Positions 58,415 through 64,000 of a DNA stretch of 64,000 bases are shown here, one piece after another. The notes under the pieces were generated by a model that was not told where the DNA came from, did no database searches, and was given only the letters and a program-made list of their open reading frames with translations. Each line of letters opens with the position of its first letter. Position 1 is the stretch's first letter. Both the position numbers and the translations under genes were made by a program. Source of the DNA: JBBDIK01 sp040880465 (GTDB lineage: Bacteria > Actinomycetota > UBA4738 > JBBDHU01); NCBI GenBank assembly GCA_040880465.1, contig JBBDIK010000003.1:100951-164950 (forward strand), in the 5' to 3' direction.

Positions 58415-59872
58415 ATGATGGAGACCCAACGCACATCGGGGCGAACCCGCCGAATCCTCATCGCGATCGTTGCATCGATCGCGCTGTTCGTCGGCCTCGC
58501 AGGCGCCGGCACGCTCGCAGCCACCGTGTACGCACAGGGGAAGCTGGAGGGCACCCAGGAGCGACTGGATCCGCCCGGGACCGGGACCGGAACCCCGACG
58601 CCCGGTGGCGTGGGCGGACCGTGCCTCCAGGACGCATGCAATTACCTCGTGCTGGGCAGCGACTCGCGATCCGGCCTATCGGCGAAGGACCAGAAGGGGT
58701 TCCAGTCCGACGCGGAGCTTGGTGGCGGATTCCGTTCCGACACGATCATCCTCGTCCACGTCGACGCCGAAACCCGTGAGGCGACCATCATCAATTTCCC
58801 ACGGGACCTCGTCGTCAACATCCCCGGTCACGGCAAGGACCTCATCAATGCGGCGTTCACGATCGGGGCGGAGAACGGCCAGGGCATCGCGGGCGCGATG
58901 TCCCTCTCGGCCCAGACCGTGGGTGCGCTCACCGGCCTTCAGATCAACCACGTGATCGTCGTCGATCTCGAGGCGTTCAAGGCGGTGGTCGATGCCGTTG
59001 ACAAGGTCCCCTACTGCACACCGGTCTCGCTCGAGGATGACCCGCAGGCGTTCGGCGAAGGACCGGAGAACCAGGGTTCCGGGCTTGACCTGAAGGAGGG
59101 TTGCCACGAGCTCGACGGCGACACGGCGCTCGCATTGGTCCGTGCCCGCTACGTCGTGGCCGGTGGCCGCAAGGATTGCATCTCCGACTACGCCCGCATC
59201 TCGCGCCAGCAGCAGTTCATGCGCGCGCTGATCAACAAGATGCTCTCGCCGGCGATGGTCACGCGTGTGCCCGACGTCGTTGACGCGGTGACGCGCGAGG
59301 TCAAGACGGATGATGATCTCGATGTGATCGACGTGGTTGACCTTGCCAAGAACATGCAGGGCGTGGCCAGCGGGAACGCGGACTTCCGGACGGTCCCGAC
59401 CGAGCTGGACGCCCAGAACATCCATCTGGTGCTTACCCCCGAGGGGCGCATGTTCCTGGCCAAGCTTCGGGCGGGGGAGTCACTGGGCGACCTTGGCACG
59501 TCGCTGGCCTATCAGCCCCCGACGCCGGCCGAGATCGCGGTCCGCGTGTTCGACGATGCCTCCGAGGGTCATGCGCAGAACGATGTCTACACCGCTCAGC
59601 TATCCAACGCGGGGTTCAAGATGCTCGCGACCGGCGCCGAGCCGGCCGGCGAGTTGGTGGGTCAGGGGACCGCGATCCTGTATGCGCCCGGTCAGAAGGA
59701 GAAGGCCGCCGTGCTGTCCGGGTTCGTGCCTAGCGTCGAGATCAAGGCGGCGAAGCCGGGGCAGCTTCCCGACGACACCGACGTCGGGGTCGTGGTCGAC
59801 GCGAGCTACAAGTACCACGACCCCGGCGAGGGTCAGTCGGAGCAGGTCTCAGAGAAGTGTCCGTTCACATGA
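58415..59872 (+). CDS. LytR-CpsA-Psr (LCP) family cell-wall glycopolymer ligase
   Basis: 485 residues. An N-terminal anchor (RRILIAIVASIALFVGLAGAGTLAAT) precedes an extracytoplasmic LCP domain: YLVLGSDSRSG, FRSDTIILVHVDAETREATIINFPRDLVVNIPG (the Arg and Asp residues that bind the polyprenyl pyrophosphate), and DGDTALALVRARYVV...DYARISRQQQFMRALINKM. The C-terminus (about 370-470, IAVRVFDDASEGHAQNDVYTAQLSNAGF) is a LytR_C domain. LCP proteins attach secondary polymers to peptidoglycan. The rmlA gene overlaps its stop by 4 nt, so the attached polymer probably contains rhamnose. A second ATG three bases on is an equally good start. Confidence 0.92.
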   Translation: MMETQRTSGRTRRILIAIVASIALFVGLAGAGTLAATVYAQGKLEGTQERLDPPGTGTGTPTPGGVGGPCLQDACNYLVLGSDSRSGLSAKDQKGFQSDAELGGGFRSDTIILVHVDAETREATIINFPRDLVVNIPGHGKDLINAAFTIGAENGQGIAGAMSLSAQTVGALTGLQINHVIVVDLEAFKAVVDAVDKVPYCTPVSLEDDPQAFGEGPENQGSGLDLKEGCHELDGDTALALVRARYVVAGGRKDCISDYARISRQQQFMRALINKMLSPAMVTRVPDVVDAVTREVKTDDDLDVIDVVDLAKNMQGVASGNADFRTVPTELDAQNIHLVLTPEGRMFLAKLRAGESLGDLGTSLAYQPPTPAEIAVRVFDDASEGHAQNDVYTAQLSNAGFKMLATGAEPAGELVGQGTAILYAPGQKEKAAVLSGFVPSVEIKAAKPGQLPDDTDVGVVVDASYKYHDPGEGQSEQVSEKCPFT

Positions 59873-60933
59873 GAGCGCTGATCCTGGCCGGGGGAGAAGG
59901 GTCGCGCCTGCGTCCCATCACGCACACGAACGCGAAGCAACTCATCCCGATCGCCAACAAGCCCATCCTGTTCTACGGCCTCGAGGCGATCCGCGACGCG
60001 GGCATCCGGGAGGTCGGGATCGTGACCGGCCCGACGGCATCGGAGATCGCGGCGGCCGTCGGTGACGGATCGGCGTGGGGTGTGGACATCACCTTCATCC
60101 CCCAGGAGGCGCCGCTCGGACTCGCGCACGCCGTCAAGATCGCAGAACCCTTCCTGCGAGGTGAGCCGTTCGTGATGTACCTCGGCGACAACGTCCTGCT
60201 CGAAGGGGTGACGCGGTTCGTCCAGGAGTTCGAGCGGCACGGTCCCGACGCGCAGATCCTGTTGATCCGGGTGCCCGAGCCCGAGCGGTTCGGTGTCGCC
60301 GTCCTGGACGGCGATCGGGTCGCCCGACTGGTCGAGAAACCGACCGAGCATGTGTCGGACCTCGCGCTCGTCGGCGTCTATCTGTTCGGCGACTCCGTGT
60401 TCGATGCCGTGAACGCGATCGAGCCTTCGGACCGAGGCGAGCTCGAGATCACCGATGCGATCCAGTGGCTCGTCGACAACGGGAGGAACGTGCGTGCCGA
60501 GATGGTCACGGGGTGGTGGAAGGACACGGGACGCCCCGAAGACTTGCTCGAGGCGAACGAGATGATGCTCTCGTTGCAAGCCGGCCGCGTCGACGGTGAT
60601 GTGGACGATGCATCGCAGCTCTCCGGGGAGGTCGTCGTGGAACGCGGCGCCAAGGTCGTCCGCAGCGAGATCCGCGGTCCTGCGGTGATCGGGTCCGGCG
60701 CGGTGATCGAGGACTCGATCATCGGACCGAACGCGTCGATCGCGGCGGGCTGCTCGGTGCGCGACTGTGAGGTCGTCTCGTCCGTGGTGATGGACGGGGG
60801 AACGATCGAGGGCGTCCGGCGTCTGGTCGATTCGTTGCTCGGCAACGGCGTCGAGGTTCGGCGTCCCGCTGGTACCGCTGTGGCTGACCTGCGTCTGGTC
60901 GTCGGCGACCACGGCCGCATCGAGGCCGGCTGA
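59869..60933 (+). CDS. rmlA: glucose-1-phosphate thymidylyltransferase (long form)
   Basis: 354 residues. Nucleotidyltransferase domain with LILAGGEGSRLRPITHTNAKQLIPIANKPILFY (pyrophosphorylase signature), PLGLAHAVKIAEPFLRGEPFVMYLGDNVL and WWKDTGRPEDLLEAN. A C-terminal left-handed beta-helix with I/V-G hexapeptides follows (VVVERGAKVVRSEIRGPAVIGSGAVIEDSIIGPNASI). This long form is typical of Actinomycetota and archaea. It makes dTDP-glucose, first step to dTDP-L-rhamnose. ATGA overlap with the LCP gene. Confidence 0.93.
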   Translation: MRALILAGGEGSRLRPITHTNAKQLIPIANKPILFYGLEAIRDAGIREVGIVTGPTASEIAAAVGDGSAWGVDITFIPQEAPLGLAHAVKIAEPFLRGEPFVMYLGDNVLLEGVTRFVQEFERHGPDAQILLIRVPEPERFGVAVLDGDRVARLVEKPTEHVSDLALVGVYLFGDSVFDAVNAIEPSDRGELEITDAIQWLVDNGRNVRAEMVTGWWKDTGRPEDLLEANEMMLSLQAGRVDGDVDDASQLSGEVVVERGAKVVRSEIRGPAVIGSGAVIEDSIIGPNASIAAGCSVRDCEVVSSVVMDGGTIEGVRRLVDSLLGNGVEVRRPAGTAVADLRLVVGDHGRIEAG

Positions 60934-60943
60934 GGGGGTCGGA

Positions 60944-60949
60944 TAGACT
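60944..60949 (+). promoter_or_regulatory. putative -10 element (TAGACT), leaderless start of rmlC
   Basis: TAGACT ends 6 nt before ATG 60956 in the 22-nt gap after rmlA, suggesting an internal promoter for rmlCBD. Confidence 0.45.
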
Positions 60950-60955
60950 CGCGCC

Positions 60956-61420
60956 ATGGCTGAGCAGATCGACGGCGTCTGGACGAAGTCCCTGAAGGTG
61001 GTCCCCGACGAGCGGGGCCGCCTGATGGAGATCCTGCGGGCCGACGACGACGGGTTCAAGAAGTTCGGACAGGTCTACATGACCACGAACTACCCGGGCG
61101 TCGTGAAGGCTTGGCACTTCCACGAGGTGCAGGACGACAACGTCACGTGCGTCCGCGGGATGATCAAGCTGGTCCTCTACGACGACCGCGATAGCTCGCC
61201 GACCAAGGGCGTCGTCAACGAGTTCTTCGTCGGCAAGCACAACCCGCTGCTGGTCCGGGTCCCCGCCGGGGTGTACCACGGGTGGAAGGGCATCTCGACG
61301 GAGGAATCGATCGTCATCAACATCCCCAGCGAGACCTACAGCTACGCAGAGCCGGACGAGCATCGCAAGCCGTGGGATACGCCGGACATCCCCTACGACT
61401 GGGACATCGTCTTCCAGTGA
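60956..61420 (+). CDS. rmlC: dTDP-4-dehydrorhamnose 3,5-epimerase-like protein
   Basis: 154 residues of the RmlC cupin fold. KSLKVVPDERGRLMEILRADD is the standard start (D-x-R-G), GVVKAWHFHEVQDDNVTCVRGMIKLVLYDDR carries the catalytic His region, and RVPAGVYHGWKGIS the substrate-site strand. It is shorter than typical RmlC (about 180-200), lacking part of the C-terminus, as in some archaeal and actinobacterial members that act on related sugars. It overlaps rmlB by 4 nt (GTGA). Confidence 0.88.
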   Translation: MAEQIDGVWTKSLKVVPDERGRLMEILRADDDGFKKFGQVYMTTNYPGVVKAWHFHEVQDDNVTCVRGMIKLVLYDDRDSSPTKGVVNEFFVGKHNPLLVRVPAGVYHGWKGISTEESIVINIPSETYSYAEPDEHRKPWDTPDIPYDWDIVFQ

Positions 61421-62394
61421 GCACCGGCCGTCACGTCCTCGTCACCGGGGGAGCGGGGTTCATCGGGTCCCATCTCGTCGATCGCCTCCTCGACGACGAG
61501 GGCACCCGCGTCACGGTCCTCGACAAGCTGACGTACGCCGGGTCGTTGGCGAACCTGGAAGCTCATGACGGCGACGAGCGTCTCACGTTCGTCCGCGGGG
61601 ACGTCACGGACCCGGGGATCGTCGCCTCGCTCGTGGCCGTGGCCGACCGAGCGATCCACGCCGCGGCCGAGACGCACGTCGATCGCTCGATCACGGGGCC
61701 GCAGGAGTTCCTGCAGACCAACGTCATCGGAACTCAGGTGATGCTCGAGGCGTGCCGTGAGACCGGGACCCCGATGCTGATGGTCTCGACCGACGAGGTG
61801 TATGGAGCCGGCGACCCCGGCGGCGGATCCTTCTCCGAGGATGACGCGCTGCGACCGCGGAGTCCGTACGCGGCGAGCAAGGCGGGCGCCGACCTACTGT
61901 GCCGCGCGTACCACGTCACCTACGGCGCCAGCGTGACCGTGGTACGGGGGACGAACGCGTACGGTCCGCGCCAGCATCCGGAGAAAGCGATACCTACGTA
62001 TGCCCTTGCCGCTCTCGACGGCCGTCCGTTGCCCGTCTATGGCGACGGCACCAACCTGCGGGAGTGGCTCCACGTGTCGGACTGGGTGGCGGGATGTTTC
62101 GCCGTGTTGGATGCGGGCGAAGCCGGCGTCGTCTACAACATCGGAGCGGGCACCGAGCTGGAGAACCTGGAACTCGCCCGGCGCGTCTGCGAGCTGGCCG
62201 AGGTCCCTGCGTCGTTGGTGACGTTCGTCGAGGACCGCCCGGGACACGATTTCAGGTATGGCATCCGATCGGACCGGTTGGAGGGGCTCGGCTGGAAGCC
62301 CTCGGTCGCATTCGACGATGGGCTCCGGGAGACGGTCGAGTGGTACCGCGGCCATCGCGACTGGGTCGCGACGATGCTGGCGCCGGTGTCGTAG
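61417..62394 (+). CDS. rmlB: dTDP-glucose 4,6-dehydratase
   Basis: 325 residues from GTG 61417. An extended SDR with HVLVTGGAGFIGSHLVDRLLD (NAD motif), VDRSITGPQEFLQTNVIGTQVMLEA, STDEVYG and YAASKAGADLLCRAYHVTYG (catalytic Tyr/Lys). NAYGPRQHPEKAIPTYAL and REWLHVSDWVAG follow. TDEVYG with the catalytic Asp-Glu pair marks a 4,6-dehydratase. rmlD follows with no gap. Confidence 0.94.
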   Translation: MSTGRHVLVTGGAGFIGSHLVDRLLDDEGTRVTVLDKLTYAGSLANLEAHDGDERLTFVRGDVTDPGIVASLVAVADRAIHAAAETHVDRSITGPQEFLQTNVIGTQVMLEACRETGTPMLMVSTDEVYGAGDPGGGSFSEDDALRPRSPYAASKAGADLLCRAYHVTYGASVTVVRGTNAYGPRQHPEKAIPTYALAALDGRPLPVYGDGTNLREWLHVSDWVAGCFAVLDAGEAGVVYNIGAGTELENLELARRVCELAEVPASLVTFVEDRPGHDFRYGIRSDRLEGLGWKPSVAFDDGLRETVEWYRGHRDWVATMLAPVS

Positions 62395-63228
62395 ATGCGG
62401 CTGCTGGTCACGGGCGCGGGCGGAGGCTTGGGGCGCGCGTTCCTGGACGTCGTGCCGCGGCATCACGACGTGGTGGACTTGACCCATGAGCAGCTCGACA
62501 TCGGCGATCACGATGCGGTGATGCAGACGGTGGTTTCGCTGCGTCCTGACGCGGTCCTTAACCTGGCGGCGATGACGGCGGTGGACCGCTGCGAGACCGA
62601 GCCCGAGCTGGCGTTCCGCGCGAACGGCCTCGCGGTCCAGAGCCTGGCCCTGGCCGCACGGAAGTGCGACGCGATGCTCCTGCACGTCTCGACCGACTAC
62701 GTCTTCGACGGGGAGAAAGGCACTCCGTACGACGAGCTGGACGCGCCGAACCCGCTCTCTACGTACGCCCGGAGCAAGGTAGCCGGTGAGACCTTCCTCC
62801 GTGAACTGCTACCCGAGCACTTCCTCGTCCGTACCGGCTTCGTCTACGGCGGCGGCAGCGACTACCTCTCGGGTGCGGTGCGTCGGCTCGCCGACGGCGA
62901 GCAGGTCGGGGGTCTCGCCGATCGCGTCGGCTCTCCTACCTACGTCCGCCATCTGGCCGAGCGGCTCGTTCCGCTGCTCCTGACCCACCGCTTCGGGACG
63001 TACCACCTCGCCGGTTCGGAGCCGACGACCTGGTTCGACGTCCTCGTTCGAGTCAAGGCGATCGACGGACTGGCGGGCGAGCCGGTGAAGCAGACGGCGG
63101 ACGAACTCGCGCTCCCGGCGCCGCGGCCGAAGAACTCTGCGATGGTTTCGTTGTACGCCGCAGCCGTCGGAGTGGAACCGATGCCGACCTTGGACGCCGC
63201 CCTGAAGGAGTTCCTCGATGCCCGGTGA
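62395..63228 (+). CDS. rmlD: dTDP-4-dehydrorhamnose reductase
   Basis: 277 residues. The extended SDR fold shows LLVTGAGGGLGRAFLDVV, DAVLNLAAMTAVDRCETEPELAFRAN, LLHVSTDYVFDGEKGTPYDELDAPNPLSTYARSKVAGE (catalytic Tyr-x3-Lys) and HLAGSEPTTWFDVLVRV. It finishes dTDP-L-rhamnose synthesis. The ATG directly follows the rmlB stop, and its 3' end overlaps the acyltransferase gene by 11 nt. Confidence 0.93.
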   Translation: MRLLVTGAGGGLGRAFLDVVPRHHDVVDLTHEQLDIGDHDAVMQTVVSLRPDAVLNLAAMTAVDRCETEPELAFRANGLAVQSLALAARKCDAMLLHVSTDYVFDGEKGTPYDELDAPNPLSTYARSKVAGETFLRELLPEHFLVRTGFVYGGGSDYLSGAVRRLADGEQVGGLADRVGSPTYVRHLAERLVPLLLTHRFGTYHLAGSEPTTWFDVLVRVKAIDGLAGEPVKQTADELALPAPRPKNSAMVSLYAAAVGVEPMPTLDAALKEFLDAR

Positions 63229-63850
63229 CATGGAGACGCAGTATCCGGACGGACTGAAGGGCGACCTTGCGCGCCTGTTCTCCAAGCAAGGGCTGCACGA
63301 GGGCCAGCCGACGCTCGGCCGTGCCTTGGAACGCGTCCTCACGCGACCGGGACCGCTCGCCGTGCTGCTCTACCGGTTGTCTCACCGCATCTGGAACCAG
63401 GGGCTCGAGTTCCCGGCAGAGCTGATCTGGCGGATCAACCTGTTCCTGACGGGGGCCGACATCCACCCGGGTGCCATCATCGGCGGCGGCCTCCGGCTGA
63501 CCCACACCAGTGGCGTTGTGATCGGTCGCGGGGTCAGGGTCGGTACCAACGTGACGCTCCTTCACGGGGTCACCCTTGGGGGCAGTGCCAAAGGATGGTT
63601 CGACGGCGTGTTCGAGGATGGGTTCCCGGAGATCGGCGACGGGACCGAGATCATGGCGGGTGCGTGCGTCCTCGGGCCGATCACGGTCGGGAAGGGCTGT
63701 TTCATCGGTGCCAACGCCGTCCTGGCTCGGGACCTTCCGGACGGCGAGGCTTACACGCCCGGCCGCGAGATGAAGGACCTCCGCAAACGGGTTCAGGAGC
63801 TTGAGGATCGGCTGAAGGCCCGGGGGAAACGAGCGTCCAAGAGCGAGTGA
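63218..63850 (+). CDS. serine O-acetyltransferase-like hexapeptide-repeat acyltransferase
   Basis: 210 residues from ATG 63218 (AAGGAG site); ATG 63230 is an alternative. A short helical N-terminus (LAVLLYRLSHRIWNQG) leads to a left-handed beta-helix: GADIHPGAIIGGGLRLTHTSGVVIGRGVRVGTNVTLLHGVTLGGS and PEIGDGTEIMAGACVLGPITVGKGCFIGANAVLARDLPDGE. A basic coiled tail (LRKRVQELEDRLKARGKR) follows. The H-T-x-G-V-V-I-G block resembles SAT/CysE. As the last gene of the LCP-rml run it may acetylate a sugar of the surface polymer; a cysteine-synthesis role is less likely because the long helical N-domain of CysE is missing. Confidence 0.82.
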   Translation: MPGDMETQYPDGLKGDLARLFSKQGLHEGQPTLGRALERVLTRPGPLAVLLYRLSHRIWNQGLEFPAELIWRINLFLTGADIHPGAIIGGGLRLTHTSGVVIGRGVRVGTNVTLLHGVTLGGSAKGWFDGVFEDGFPEIGDGTEIMAGACVLGPITVGKGCFIGANAVLARDLPDGEAYTPGREMKDLRKRVQELEDRLKARGKRASKSE

Positions 63851-63883
63851 CCGGTTCCTGCCCGGCCCGGGCCAGGAACCGGT
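63850..63883 (+). terminator. strong hairpin after the surface-polymer operon
   Basis: Perfect 11-bp stem ACCGGTTCCTG / CAGGAACCGGT around a GC-rich 12-nt loop, starting at the last base of the acyltransferase stop codon. No T-tract. Confidence 0.65.
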
Positions 63884-64000
63884 CGGCCTTCACGGGGCCG
63901 CCACAACCGCCTTGCTAGGGGAACTATCCCTTCCCGGGCGGTAGGGGTCAGGCATGAGCCAGCCCCCGATTAGCGTTCGTGGTGACAGGGAGCCTAGGGT
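63884..64000. other. terminal non-coding segment, possible next-gene start at the edge
   Basis: No gene is recognised in these 117 bases. TAGCGT at 63971-63976 lies 5 nt before a GTG at 63982 (VTGSLG to the window end), which would fit the leaderless pattern, but too little sequence remains to judge. Confidence 0.25.

Noticed and set aside
55843..58641. 932-residue open frame antisense to the histidine kinase
   Set aside because: Arg/His/Leu-rich composition without any domain; it mirrors a gene with complete kinase motifs and is the usual high-GC antisense artefact.
63884..64000. Riboswitch at the right edge
   Set aside because: The segment is cut by the window end and I could not match any riboswitch core.

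Overview
The window is about 64 kb of high-GC bacterial chromosome. Its gene content points to the Actinomycetota, probably a deep or poorly sampled lineage: an acyl-CoA carboxylase with a small epsilon-like subunit, a DUF3052 gene, a LytR-CpsA-Psr protein next to dTDP-rhamnose genes, and frequent leaderless starts. A run of ten N at 8887-8896 shows a scaffolded draft, perhaps a metagenome-assembled genome. I saw no rRNA, tRNA, insertion sequence, prophage or CRISPR array. No gene-free stretch exceeds about 300 bases.

Layout. 1-10.2 kb is central metabolism: citrate synthase, isocitrate and malate dehydrogenases, a two-subunit class I fumarase, a cupredoxin and an sdhCDAB operon. 10.3-23.3 kb carries an O-methyltransferase, the methylmalonyl-CoA mutase large subunit, a glycosyltransferase, biotin carboxylase/BCCP, a K+ channel, an M23 peptidase, and an operon of an ethylmalonyl-CoA-mutase-type enzyme, a citryl-CoA-lyase-like protein and 3-hydroxybutyryl-CoA dehydrogenase. 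23.3-30.1 kb is one long minus-strand run: PPC-domain protein, carboxylase beta and epsilon-like subunits, CaiB/BaiF CoA-transferase, cupin, two glycosyltransferases and an APH-fold kinase. 30.3-39.1 kb holds a membrane protein, crotonyl-CoA carboxylase/reductase, a frameshifted DUF3052 gene, a small lower-GC patch with a Fic protein, methylmalonyl-CoA epimerase with an XRE regulator, a divergent FtsH-like protease and a thiolase. 39.2-48.5 kb holds a giant membrane-anchored coiled-coil protein and, divergent from it, an archaeal-type NurA-HerA-Mre11-Rad50 operon. 48.5-58.3 kb has a PAS protein, aconitase behind a nine-codon leader ORF, the PntAA-PntAB-PntB transhydrogenase and a PAS/GAF histidine kinase behind a perfect 22-bp palindrome. 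58.4-63.9 kb is a cell-surface unit: LCP ligase, RmlA, RmlC, RmlB, RmlD and a SAT-like acyltransferase.

How they work together. Thiolase, Hbd, Ccr, epimerase, Ecm, biotin-dependent carboxylase and Mcm make up much of an ethylmalonyl-CoA pathway for acetyl-CoA assimilation. It feeds succinyl-CoA into the adjacent TCA-cycle enzymes, and PntAB could supply the NADPH that Ccr consumes. Crotonase, methylsuccinyl-CoA dehydrogenase, mesaconyl-CoA hydratase and malyl-CoA lyase are not in the window. The NurA/HerA/Mre11/Rad50 operon is a complete DNA-end-resection set in the archaeal arrangement and is the most striking system here.

Many first genes of transcription units have a TANNNT hexamer 5-10 nt before the start codon and no Shine-Dalgarno sequence, while internal genes are coupled by ATGA/GTGA/TGATG overlaps.
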